Shown here piece by piece: positions 9,112 through 16,456 of a stretch of DNA of 64,000 bases (position 1 is the first letter of the stretch; the number at the start of each line of letters is the position of its first letter). A model generated the notes under the pieces. That model saw nothing but the letters and a program-made list of their open reading frames with translations, ran no database searches and was not told the DNA's origin. This DNA is from Longimicrobium sp. (GTDB taxonomy: Bacteria > Gemmatimonadota > Gemmatimonadetes > Longimicrobiales > Longimicrobiaceae): positions 22,690-86,689 of the forward strand of contig DASVTZ010000217.1 of the NCBI GenBank assembly GCA_036387335.1, written 5' to 3'. The translations under genes were made by a program, and so were the position numbers.

Positions 9112-9150
9112 GCTCACGCGGAGGCGCGGAGACGCAGAGAGAACAGCAAC
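9112..9150. repeat. Type-A repeat, single left arm
   Basis: Only the left arm (TCACGCGGAGGCGCGGAGAC plus the following GCAGAGAGAACAGCAAC) is present, 26 bp after the stop of the M48-TPR gene; the right arm is missing, so this copy is decayed or truncated. The remainder of 9086-9340 shows only the leader of the radical SAM gene. Confidence 0.75.
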
Positions 9151-9340
9151 TTCGCGGGACTTACCAGATCCGCGAAGTGAGGTGGCTTGGTTGTTCTTTC
9201 GTGTCCGGTGTGACATCGCTGATCCGAACGGGCGGGACGGGGTAATCGCGCAGCGGGAGGCGTGAAACGAATGACGGGACGACTCGTATGCTCAGAGTGT
9301 CGATGCTGTCATACTGGCAGCGCGCTCACCGGAGCCTACT

Positions 9341-10591
9341 ATGCGCAAAACCCTCATCATCTCTCTGGACCTGATCCGGCCGGGGGAACCGGCGACTCCT
9401 TTGTCCACGGCATCGCTCCTGGCATATCTGCGAAGCGCGCCGGAGTACGGTGATACGTTTACGGTGGAGCACCTGGGGATCAACTTGCTCGAGGAGGAGC
9501 GAGACTCGGAGATTGGCGCGGTAGAGGCTGCGGTGCAGGATCGTGAACCGGGCGCCTTCGATGCGATCGCGGTGGCTTGCTACGTGTGGTCCGAGCGAGT
9601 CACAGGCGGGCTGCTCCGGATGCTGCGCCGCTCAGGATTCGGGGGGACGCTGATCCTCGGCGGTCCTCAGATCACCTATGCGGCGCAGGATGATCTGCCC
9701 GTGCTGTATCCCGATGCCGATATCTTCGTCACCGGGTACGCTGAGGCGGCGCTGCATCGGGCCATCGTTGATGCTCCGCCGGAGCGGCCCGCGTTTGTTG
9801 CGGATGCCGTTGACTTCGATGCGCTCATATCCCCGTACCTGTCCGGAGCGCTGGACGTTGCTCCGGGGCAGGAGCGAGTGCGTATGGAAACCCGCCGCGG
9901 CTGCCCGTTTCGATGCTCGTTCTGCGCTCACCGAGACCTGAAGGGGAACCGGGTTCACAAGCGCCCGCAGGAGCGAGTCCGTGAAGAGCTGGATTGGCTC
10001 TCCGCGCGCGGAGTTCGGAAGGTGAACTTCCTCGACCCGGTGTTCAACCAGGGGAGCGAGTACTTGGACTTGCTCGATCACATGGTCGCCCGCGACTTCC
10101 GCGCGGATGTCACCTTCCAGAGCCGGTTCGAGCTGATCCGCAATGGGGAGGGGGAACGCTTCGTGGAATTGGCTGGGAAGCTGAATGCGCGTCTCGAATT
10201 CGGATTGCAGACGGCGAACGGTTCCGAGGGGAAGGCGGTCAACCGGGTAAACGCTCCTGACAAGATTCAGGACGCGATGCGCGCTTTGGACCGTGGAAAG
10301 GTGCCGTACGAGGTGAGTCTGATTTATGGCCTTCCAGGTCAGACCGTGCAGTCATTCGCGGAGAGCGTCCTTTTTCTCCAGGACAACGGCTGCTCCAACA
10401 TTGTTGCCTTTCCGCTCATGCTGCTACGTGGAACGGAGTTGTTCGCGCAGAAGGAAAAATGGGGATTCAAGGAGCGGCCGGAGGGGAGGTTCGGGATCCC
10501 GGTCGTCTACGAGAGTGCCTCGTTTACGGAATCCGAGTGGTTCCTCATGAAGGAGATCGCGGACGGCCTTGGGGCACACGAGCGGGTCTAA
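9341..10591 (+). CDS. Radical SAM protein with N-terminal B12-binding-like domain
   Basis: A 416-residue protein. The N-terminal 170 residues have the Rossmann-like layout of a cobalamin-binding domain (ACYVWSE, LILGGPQITY) but lack the DXHXXG cobalamin motif. The radical SAM core carries CPFRCSFC, the CX3CX2C cluster that binds the 4Fe-4S, followed by the GGE-equivalent NFLDPVFNQ and the ILGLPGQT-like YGLPGQT. This is the architecture of BchE/MiaB-like 'B12-binding domain/radical SAM' enzymes, which do methylations, cyclisations or thiolations. The substrate is unknown. Wobble positions are visibly less GC-biased than in the neighbours, and the gene stands alone, both consistent with recent acquisition. 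Confidence 0.85.
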   Translation: MRKTLIISLDLIRPGEPATPLSTASLLAYLRSAPEYGDTFTVEHLGINLLEEERDSEIGAVEAAVQDREPGAFDAIAVACYVWSERVTGGLLRMLRRSGFGGTLILGGPQITYAAQDDLPVLYPDADIFVTGYAEAALHRAIVDAPPERPAFVADAVDFDALISPYLSGALDVAPGQERVRMETRRGCPFRCSFCAHRDLKGNRVHKRPQERVREELDWLSARGVRKVNFLDPVFNQGSEYLDLLDHMVARDFRADVTFQSRFELIRNGEGERFVELAGKLNARLEFGLQTANGSEGKAVNRVNAPDKIQDAMRALDRGKVPYEVSLIYGLPGQTVQSFAESVLFLQDNGCSNIVAFPLMLLRGTELFAQKEKWGFKERPEGRFGIPVVYESASFTESEWFLMKEIADGLGAHERV

Positions 10592-10694
10592 GGGTGAGAG
10601 AGCGCCACGGCGCGCGTAAGCTCGCGCGGCCATTGTCCCGCCGCGGGGGGAAGGGTAGCTTCGGGGCATCCCGAAACCAGCCCCGCGACGAACG

Positions 10695-11513
10695 ATGCCG
10701 AGCGACCCCATCCTCAGCCACACCCACGTCCACGCCCCCGGCCGCACGCCCGAGCGGTGGCTCCTGGTGCTGCACGGCATCTACGGCTCGGGGCGCAACT
10801 GGGGGACGATCGCGCGGCGGCTGGTGGAGCGGCGGCCGGAGTGGGGCGCGGTGCTCACCGACCTGCGCATGCACGGCGCCTCACGCGGCTTCGCGGGGCC
10901 CCACACCGTGGCCGCCAGCGCCGGCGACGTGGCCGCGCTCGCCGGGCACCTGCAGGGCGAGGTGGCGGCGGTTATGGGGCACTCGTTCGGCGGCAAGGTG
11001 GCGCTCACCTACGCGGGCACCGCGCCGGCCGGGCTGCGGCAGGTGTGGATCATGGACTCCACGCCCGCCGTGCGCGCGCCGGAGGGGAGCGCGTGGCGGA
11101 TGATCGAGGCGATCCGCTCCTTGCCGCCCGAGTTCGCGTCGCGCGCGGAGGCGGTGCAGGGGCTGATGGCGAAGGGGTACGACGAGGGGCTGGGCGCGTG
11201 GATGGCCATCAACCTGGAGCCGCACGAGGGACGCTACCGCTGGCGCCTGGACTTCGACGTGATGGAGGAGATGCTGCGCGACTTCTTCCGCACCGACCTG
11301 TGGGAGACGGTGGCGCGCCCGCCGCAGGGGGTGGAGCTGCACTTCGTGAAGGCCAGCGAGTCCAACACGCTGGAAGAGTCCGCCGCGGCGCGCGTGGAGG
11401 CGGCGGGGGCGGCCACCGGGCGCGTCTTCCTCCACCGGCTGGAGGGCGGGCACTGGATCAACACCGACAACCCCGAGGGGGTGCTCGACCTCCTCGTAAG
11501 GAACCTGCCGTAG
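10695..11513 (+). CDS. Alpha/beta-fold hydrolase (YbfF-like esterase)
   Basis: A 272-residue cytoplasmic alpha/beta hydrolase. The oxyanion segment LHGIYGSGRNW, the nucleophile elbow GHSFGG (Ser about residue 97), and a C-terminal GGHWINTDNP with the catalytic His are all visible. The closest known pattern is the YbfF/ABHD11 esterase group, which cleaves short-chain acyl esters. It is followed after only two bases by a GNAT gene, so the two are probably co-transcribed. Confidence 0.9.
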   Translation: MPSDPILSHTHVHAPGRTPERWLLVLHGIYGSGRNWGTIARRLVERRPEWGAVLTDLRMHGASRGFAGPHTVAASAGDVAALAGHLQGEVAAVMGHSFGGKVALTYAGTAPAGLRQVWIMDSTPAVRAPEGSAWRMIEAIRSLPPEFASRAEAVQGLMAKGYDEGLGAWMAINLEPHEGRYRWRLDFDVMEEMLRDFFRTDLWETVARPPQGVELHFVKASESNTLEESAAARVEAAGAATGRVFLHRLEGGHWINTDNPEGVLDLLVRNLP

Positions 11514-11515
11514 CC

Positions 11516-11947
11516 GTGTCGCTCATCATCCGCCGCGCCCACCCGGACGATGCGCCGCGCCTGGCCGTTCTGGCGCGCGCCCATGCCGCCGCGGTGACCT
11601 CGGAGTACGTGGCTTCGCATCCCGTATTCACCGCATCGGAGGGGACGCGGCTCGTAGGATTTTACGCGCTGGAGGACGAAGGGGAGCGGTGGACGCTGCG
11701 CCACCTCTGGGTCGCTGCGGAGTGGACGGGGCGGGGGCGCGGCCGGTGGATGTTCACGGACGCGGTGCGCCGCGTGCGCCGGGCCCGCGCCGCCGCGCTG
11801 CGCCTGGTGCCGGAGCGGGGGGCGGAGGCGTTCTTTCTGAAGATGGGCGTCGCCGCGGTGGAGGGCGGGCCGACGCTGGAGCTGGACCCCGCCACCTGGG
11901 AGGAGCCGCTCGCGGACAGCGTATCAGGCGCCGCCTTCGCCGAGTAG
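11516..11947 (+). CDS. GNAT-family N-acetyltransferase
   Basis: A 143-residue protein read from the GTG at 11516, two bases after the hydrolase stop. The GNAT core is visible: beta-4 LRHLWVAAEWTGRGRGRWMF, where RGRGRW takes the place of the acetyl-CoA pyrophosphate-binding Q/RxxGxG/A, then a predicted beta-5 LRLVPERGAEAFFLKMG. Small size and context suggest acetylation of an unknown small molecule or protein. Its last 24 bp overlap the 3' end of the convergent glycerate kinase gene, leaving no room for a terminator between them. Confidence 0.8.
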   Translation: MSLIIRRAHPDDAPRLAVLARAHAAAVTSEYVASHPVFTASEGTRLVGFYALEDEGERWTLRHLWVAAEWTGRGRGRWMFTDAVRRVRRARAAALRLVPERGAEAFFLKMGVAAVEGGPTLELDPATWEEPLADSVSGAAFAE

Positions 11948-13240
11948 CACCAGCACCACGTCGCCCACGTTGGTGCCGGTGGGGCCGGTGACCACCAGCT
12001 CGCCGGTGGCGCGGAAGAAGGTGTGGCTGTCGTTGCGGTCGAGCGCGGCGCGCGCATCCTCGCCGCGCTCCCTTGCGCGCGCCACCGTCCCGGAGTCCAC
12101 CATGGCGCCGGCGGCGGAGGTGGGCCCGTCCACTCCATCCGTGCCCAGCGTGGCGGCCACGGTCCCGTGTTCATCGGCGATCTCCAGCGCCAGCGCGAGG
12201 GCGAGCTCCTGGTTGCGCCCGCCTCGCCCCTTCCCGCGCACCGTCACCGTCGTCTCGCCGCCGAAAAGGAGCGCGAGCGGGCCGTCGTGCTCCCCGCGCC
12301 GCCGTCGTGCGAGCGCGGCGATGTCGCGGGCGGCGTCGCGGGCCTCTCCCGCCAGGTTGTCCGCCACGATCTCCGCGCGGTAGCCCATCGCCTCCGCCGC
12401 GCGCGCCGCTCCGGCGAGCGCATCGCCCACCGACGCCACCACATGCGCGGACGAGCGGCGGAACGCGGGGTCGCCGGGCTTCGGCGTCTCCGGCACCACA
12501 CCGGCGGCGCCGGCCTGGAGGTGGGCCATGACGGCAGCGGGCGTCCTCACGCCGTACTTCCGCAGCACCGCCACCGCCTGCGCGAACGTGGTGGTGTCGG
12601 GCACGCCGGGCCCGGAGCCGATCACGTCCAGCGGCGAACCCACCACGTCCGAGATCGCGAGCGTCACCAGCCGCGCCGGTGCGGCCGCGCGCGCCAGCCC
12701 GCCCCCCGCGATGCGCGACAGGTGCTTGCGTACGGCGTTCATCTCGCCGATCTCGGCCCCGGCGCGCAGGAGGGCCGCCGTCACCTCGCGAACGTCCGTG
12801 AGCCCCACCGCGGCAGGCGGGCACGGCCAGAGCGCCGACGCCCCGCCGGAGAGCAAGCAGAGCACCAGGTCGCGCTCCCCCGCCGAGCGCGCCACCTCGA
12901 GCGCCGCCACCGCGCCGGCGAGGCCGTGCGTGTCCGGCACCGGGTGCGCGGCTTCCCACACCTCGATCCCCGGCAGCTCCACGCCCCCGCCGTGCGGCAC
13001 CGTGACGCATCCCCCCGCCACGCGATCCCCGAGCACTTCCAGCGCCCCGCGCGCCATCCCCGCCGCCGCCTTCCCCGCGCCGACGATCAGCACCCGCTCC
13101 ACATCCCCCAGCTCCACCCGCTGTCCGCCCACCGCCAGCGCACCGCCCTCACGCCGCACCGCACGGAGCACGGCCGCGCGCGGATCCACCGCGTCTATCG
13201 CGGCGTCGAGGATGCGGCGGGCGTCATCGCGCAGGGGCAT
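11924..13240 (-). CDS. Glycerate 2-kinase (MOFRL/GckA family)
   Basis: A 438-residue protein, full length for the family. The N-terminal domain has the GAGKAAAGMA nucleotide-binding motif and LLSGGASAL; the C-terminal MOFRL domain shows the GGETTVTVRGKGRGGRNQ signature and the closing TGTNVGDVVLVL. It phosphorylates D-glycerate to 2-phosphoglycerate, feeding glycolysis. About 600 bp away on the same strand lies a D-2-hydroxyacid dehydrogenase that could reduce hydroxypyruvate or glyoxylate, so the two may serve one glycerate/serine-cycle or glyoxylate route; this link is inferred from proximity. Confidence 0.93.
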   Translation of the reverse strand: MPLRDDARRILDAAIDAVDPRAAVLRAVRREGGALAVGGQRVELGDVERVLIVGAGKAAAGMARGALEVLGDRVAGGCVTVPHGGGVELPGIEVWEAAHPVPDTHGLAGAVAALEVARSAGERDLVLCLLSGGASALWPCPPAAVGLTDVREVTAALLRAGAEIGEMNAVRKHLSRIAGGGLARAAAPARLVTLAISDVVGSPLDVIGSGPGVPDTTTFAQAVAVLRKYGVRTPAAVMAHLQAGAAGVVPETPKPGDPAFRRSSAHVVASVGDALAGAARAAEAMGYRAEIVADNLAGEARDAARDIAALARRRRGEHDGPLALLFGGETTVTVRGKGRGGRNQELALALALEIADEHGTVAATLGTDGVDGPTSAAGAMVDSGTVARARERGEDARAALDRNDSHTFFRATGELVVTGPTGTNVGDVVLVLLGEGGA

Positions 13241-13370
13241 GGCCGGATCTGGTCGTTAGTCGGCGGGAAGGGGCGCCGGAGCCCTGGACAATCGGCGGCG
13301 CAGGTGCCTACGTTGGCGCGCCATGCCCGCCAGCCGTCGTGCGGCTCCGCCCCCATCTTTCCACGATGAT

Positions 13371-13811
13371 ATGACGATCAAGCGGATGGACAACGTTCTC
13401 ATCGTCGTCGAGGACATCGAGGCCGCCAAAGCCTTCTTCGCCGAGCTCGGCATGGAGCTGGAAGGCGAGACGACGGTCGAGGGGCCCTGGGTAGACCAGA
13501 CCGTGGGGCTCGAGGGCGTCTGTGCCGACATCGCCATGCTGAAGACCCCGGACGGCCACGGCCGCGTGGAGCTGACGAAGTTCCACACCCCGCCGGCGGT
13601 CAAAACCGAGCCGGCAAACGCGCCGTCGAACGCGTTGGGCATACGCCGCATCATGTTCGCCGTGGACGACGTGGACGGCACCGTCGCCCGCCTGCGCCCC
13701 CACGGCGCCGAGCTCGTCGGCGAGATCGCGCAGTACAAGGACGTCTACCGGCTCTGCTTCGTGCGCGGCCCTGAGGGCATCATCATCGGACTGGCCCAGC
13801 AGCTCAGGTGA
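13371..13811 (+). CDS. VOC-family (glyoxalase/bleomycin-resistance-like) protein
   Basis: A 146-residue protein made of two beta-alpha-beta-beta-beta modules: residues 1-60 with DNVLIVVEDIEAAKAFF and 80-146 with IMFAVDDVDGTVARL and a closing GPEGIIIGLAQ containing the metal-binding glutamate. These are single-domain vicinal-oxygen-chelate proteins: isomerases, dioxygenases or drug-binding proteins. Substrate unknown. The ATG at 13371 was preferred to one 48 bp upstream because the fold begins there. It sits between, but opposite to, the two hydroxyacid-metabolism genes. Confidence 0.85.
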   Translation: MTIKRMDNVLIVVEDIEAAKAFFAELGMELEGETTVEGPWVDQTVGLEGVCADIAMLKTPDGHGRVELTKFHTPPAVKTEPANAPSNALGIRRIMFAVDDVDGTVARLRPHGAELVGEIAQYKDVYRLCFVRGPEGIIIGLAQQLR

Positions 13812-13825
13812 GCCTTGATCTCTCG

Positions 13826-13857
13826 CGCACTAACGCACTAACGCACTAACGCACTTT
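13826..13857. repeat. Short CACTAACG tandem repeat at a gene end
   Basis: Three to four copies of the 9-mer GCACTAACG lie directly against the stop codon of the minus-strand gene at 13857. The same block (GCACTAACGCACTCACGCAC) recurs at 56669-56699, again at the 3' end of a minus-strand gene. Confidence 0.7.
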
Positions 13858-14798
13858 CACCCCCTCACCGGCGTCAGCGCCTGCCGCCCGCCCAGCACCG
13901 CGTGCACGTTGCGCGCGGCGAGCATCGCCATCTCCGTGCGGGTGCCGCGCGTGGCGGAGCCGATGTGGGGGAGGAGGATGACGTTCGGGAGCTCCAGCAG
14001 GCCCGGGTGCACGGCGGGCTCGTGCTCGTACACGTCGAGTCCCGCCGCGGAGATCGGACCATCGCGGAGAGCGTCGACCAGGGCGGCTTCGTCCACCAGC
14101 GCGCCGCGGGCAGTGTTAATGAGGACGCTCCCCGGGCGCATCCGGCGGAGTGCATCGCGGCTGAAGGCGTGGCGCGTCTCGGGGGTGAGCGGCGCGTGGA
14201 GCGACAGGACGTCGCTGCGGGCCAGGAGGTCGTCGAACTCCACGCGCTCCGCCCGCAGCGTCTCTTCGTCATCGGGGGAAAGCGGGGTGCGGGAGTGGTA
14301 GACCACGTGCATTCCGAAGCCCCCCGCCCGCCGCGCGACCGCCTTCCCGATGCGCCCCATCCCAAAGATCCCCAGCGTCCTTCCTTCGAGATCGCCGCCG
14401 AGGTAGTCCCAGAACCCCCACCCGGCGAACTCCCCCGCGCGCAGCGAGCGCTCCGCCTGCGGAAGCCGCCGCACGGCCGCCAGGATCAGCGCCCAGGCCA
14501 GGTCCGCCGTCGCGCCGGTGAGGACGTCGGGAGTGTTGGTGACGACGATCCCGCGCGCGCGGCACGCCGCCACGTCCACGTGCTCGTACCCGACCACCGC
14601 GTTCGCCACCACGCGCAGCCGTGGCGCCCGCTCCAGCAGAGCCGCATCCACGCGGTCCGTCAGCAGGCAGAGGAGCGCCTGCGCCTCGCCAAGCGCATCA
14701 CGCCATCCATCCGGCCCGGCGACGGTCCCCACCTCGCGCAGCAACGCCAGCGCCTCGTCCGGAAGCGGAAAGGTGGTCGCGATGATCGGCTCAGGCAT
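13857..14798 (-). CDS. D-2-hydroxyacid dehydrogenase (glyoxylate/hydroxypyruvate reductase type)
   Basis: A 313-residue NAD(P)-dependent dehydrogenase of normal family length. The cofactor site is GIFGMGRIGKAVARR; the family signature INTARGALVDEAALVDAL and the catalytic dyad motif LPHIGSAT (His) are present. The residue after beta-2 of the Rossmann fold is followed by YHSRTPLS, with an Arg that favours NADPH, as in GhrB-type reductases. The expected reaction is reduction of glyoxylate or hydroxypyruvate to glycolate or glycerate. The glycerate kinase gene nearby on the same strand supports that reading. Confidence 0.92.
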   Translation of the reverse strand: MPEPIIATTFPLPDEALALLREVGTVAGPDGWRDALGEAQALLCLLTDRVDAALLERAPRLRVVANAVVGYEHVDVAACRARGIVVTNTPDVLTGATADLAWALILAAVRRLPQAERSLRAGEFAGWGFWDYLGGDLEGRTLGIFGMGRIGKAVARRAGGFGMHVVYHSRTPLSPDDEETLRAERVEFDDLLARSDVLSLHAPLTPETRHAFSRDALRRMRPGSVLINTARGALVDEAALVDALRDGPISAAGLDVYEHEPAVHPGLLELPNVILLPHIGSATRGTRTEMAMLAARNVHAVLGGRQALTPVRG

Positions 14799-14824
14799 CG
14801 TCCCGTATCCGGCTGAAAAGCAAT

Positions 14825-14912
14825 TTCACACAGAGGCGCAGAGGGTTACGGAAAGGGCACGGAGAAAACCTTTTTGTTGTTCCTTGCGGGTTATCTCTCT
14901 GTCTCTGTGTGA
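14825..14912. repeat. Type-B palindromic repeat, copy 2, overlapping a gene end
   Basis: TCACACAGAGGCGCAGAGGG opens the element and CTCTCTGTCTCTGTGTGAGG closes it. The right arm encodes the last six codons and the stop of the minus-strand GNAT gene, so the repeat is partly coding. Confidence 0.85.
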
Positions 14913-15454
14913 GGAAAATCCCCGATGCCCTTCTCCCAGAGCGAGATGCTCGCGCCCGCCAGCCCCAGCTTGGTGTGCTCGCGGATGCTCATCTCGCTGA
15001 ACCCCAGCGCCTTCACCACGGGATGGATGGCGCGGCGCCGGCGCTGGAACGCGGTGCGCAGGTGGCGGATGCCACTCGCGGCGAGCCGGGCTTCCAGCGC
15101 GGCCAGCGCCTCGCGTGCCACGCCCGTGCCCCGGTGCGCGGGGACGACCAGGATCATCCCCAGCAGCGCCACGTCCGGCTCGGGATGCGCGGCCCACCAG
15201 CCGAGCGCGCCGGCATCGGTGCCGTCGGCCAGCGAGATCAGCGCGACCTCGCGGCCGGGGCGCGCGGCGGCCTCGCGGATCTCGTGCGCGGCGCTCTCCG
15301 GGGTCGCACGCTCTAGCTCGGCAACGATGGCGAAGTAGTCCGGGGTAGCGTCGAAGACGGCCTGCAGGCGCGGCGCGTCGTCCAGCCCCAGCGGGCGGAT
15401 GACGAGACGCGCGGACTCGATGACGGGATCTTCCTGGGACGGCACGCGCTGCAC
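14891..15454 (-). CDS. GNAT-family N-acetyltransferase (RimJ/RimL-like)
   Basis: A 187-residue protein, probably from the GTG at 15454. Residues 12-30 (SARLVIRPLGLDDAPRLQAV) are the typical start of RimJ/RimL-type acetyltransferases, and VVPAHRGTGVAREAL is the acetyl-CoA loop (R/QXXGXG/A). The C-terminal beta-strand FSEMSIREHTKLGLAG is typical of the group. The last residues, HTETER, are encoded by a type-B repeat, so the natural stop was lost or shifted when the repeat arrived. The target molecule is unknown. Confidence 0.85.
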   Translation of the reverse strand: MQRVPSQEDPVIESARLVIRPLGLDDAPRLQAVFDATPDYFAIVAELERATPESAAHEIREAAARPGREVALISLADGTDAGALGWWAAHPEPDVALLGMILVVPAHRGTGVAREALAALEARLAASGIRHLRTAFQRRRRAIHPVVKALGFSEMSIREHTKLGLAGASISLWEKGIGDFPHTETER

Positions 15455-15587
15455 GGTTCGGGACTCGGCGAAAGCGGGCGGGGAAGTTGCCCCGGACCCG
15501 CCCGCGGCGTCAAGTTACCCGCCGCGCGCGCGTCCGCCCGTGGATGCGCCCGGGGGAGATCCACAGCGGAAGGCGGGGAGCGGTTCG

Positions 15588-15779
15588 GTGAGCGCACAAC
15601 TGGAGTCGCGGCACTTCTACAACACGGGCGACGCGGTGCAGCACGTGGCCGGCGTCATGGGCTGGATCGTGGAGGGGTTCGCCCTGTGGGCCGTGGTCCG
15701 CTGGGACGATGGCAGGCAGGAAGAGGTGGACCAGCTCGACCCCACCATCTGGGTAGTGGAGCGGGCGGCGAGGGAGTAG
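15588..15779 (+). CDS. Small hypothetical protein, 63 residues
   Basis: Read from the GTG at 15588, which has a good Shine-Dalgarno sequence (AGGCGGGGAG) about 7 bp ahead; the longer upstream reading is intergenic. The protein is acidic and tryptophan-rich (GWIVEGFALWAVVRWDDGRQ), resembling a single small beta-barrel such as an SH3-like or DUF fold. I do not recognise it. It heads a run of three tiny genes on the plus strand (HicB-like, zinc ribbon). Confidence 0.65.
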   Translation: MSAQLESRHFYNTGDAVQHVAGVMGWIVEGFALWAVVRWDDGRQEEVDQLDPTIWVVERAARE

Positions 15780-15804
15780 CGTTCACGCCAACGGGAGCGG
15801 CACG

Positions 15805-16026
15805 ATGAGGTACGCCGTGGTCATCGAACCGAGCCCGACCGGTTTCGGCGCGTACGCCCCCGACCTTCCCGGGTGCGCCGCCGTCGCGGAGAGCGAGGCA
15901 GAGGTGCGCGAGCTGATCCGGGAGGCCATCGAATTCCACCTGGACGCGCTTCGCGAGGACGGCGCGGCGATCCCGGCGCCCGTGACGCGCATTGGGTACG
16001 TCGAAGTGCCGAACGCGGGGTGCTGA
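15805..16026 (+). CDS. HicB-like antitoxin-domain protein, no HicA partner seen
   Basis: A 73-residue protein with the degenerate-RNase-H HicB core: MRYAVVIEPSPTGFGAYAPD, LPGC, and a helix EAEVRELIREAIEFHLDALRE. It lacks the C-terminal ribbon-helix-helix or HTH DNA-binding domain of full antitoxins and no HicA gene (about 60 residues with the catalytic His) lies in either flank. Solitary HicB-like proteins are common and their role is unclear. Its stop overlaps the start of the zinc-ribbon gene (TGATG), implying coupling. Confidence 0.85.
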   Translation: MRYAVVIEPSPTGFGAYAPDLPGCAAVAESEAEVRELIREAIEFHLDALREDGAAIPAPVTRIGYVEVPNAGC

Positions 16027-16235
16027 TGGCGCACTTCGACCCGAGCTGGTGCGCGCGCATCAACGCGCACAAAGCCGCCGAGCCCGCCGCTCCCCCGCCG
16101 GAACCTGCGCCCCTTCGCAAGATCGAGGTGCCCACGCAGCACTTCTGCGACATCTGCGGGGTGGAGATGTACGACCACAACTGCAAGATTGTCTGCCCCA
16201 ACTGCGGCTACAAACGGGACTGCACAGACCCCTGA
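16026..16235 (+). CDS. Small zinc-ribbon protein
   Basis: A 69-residue protein whose ATG overlaps the HicB-like stop codon (TGATG). The second half has two knuckles, CDIC and CPNC, spaced 14 residues apart, a classical zinc ribbon, plus a fifth Cys in KRDCTDP. The first half is Pro/Ala-rich linker. Such proteins usually bind nucleic acid or proteins. Function unknown; coupling with the HicB-like gene is the only clue. Confidence 0.8.
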   Translation: MAHFDPSWCARINAHKAAEPAAPPPEPAPLRKIEVPTQHFCDICGVEMYDHNCKIVCPNCGYKRDCTDP

Positions 16236-16272
16236 GCGCGGTGTCAGGGTTCGATGCTGCTGACCAACAAGG

Positions 16273-16303
16273 CCCGGTTCCGCCGTCGCGGAGCCGGGTC
16301 TTT
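16273..16303 (+). terminator. Probable intrinsic terminator after the HicB/zinc-ribbon genes
   Basis: CCCGG-tt-CCG pairs with CGG-ag-CCGGG and is followed by TCTTT. It lies 38 bp after the stop of the zinc-ribbon gene. The T tract is short, so efficiency is uncertain. Confidence 0.4.
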
Positions 16304-16417
16304 GCGCAAAGGAGCGCTGCCGATCTCCGCGCGCCTGCTGCCGCGCAGCGCGTGCGGCGGCTGGCGGAACGTTGCGATTGTGCGCCGGGTGCGTCGCAAC
16401 GATGTTGGGTTGCGCAA
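16300..16417. promoter_or_regulatory. Palindromes upstream of recQ (TTGCGCAA twice, GTTGCGA inverted pair)
   Basis: A perfect 12-bp palindrome CTTTGCGCAAAG lies at 16300-16311, a second TTGCGCAA at 16410-16417, and an inverted pair GTTGCGA/TCGCAAC at 16371-16400. All sit in the 221 bp before the recQ start. TTGCGCAA recurs at 27800-27807 before another plus-strand gene. These look like binding sites of a dimeric regulator; none is identified. Confidence 0.35.
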
Positions 16418-16456
16418 AAGACACCTCCCGTCACACGACACGAGAGCACACACGCG

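Noticed and set aside
9262..9453. Possible RiPP-like precursor (63 residues, CSECRCCH) before the radical SAM gene
   Set aside because: It overlaps the radical SAM start by more than 100 bp, has no ribosome binding site and no leader/core pattern; more likely untranslated leader.
10592..10694. Hairpin CGCGCG..CGCGCG after the radical SAM gene as a terminator
   Set aside because: Short alternating CG arms without a T tract are expected by composition here.
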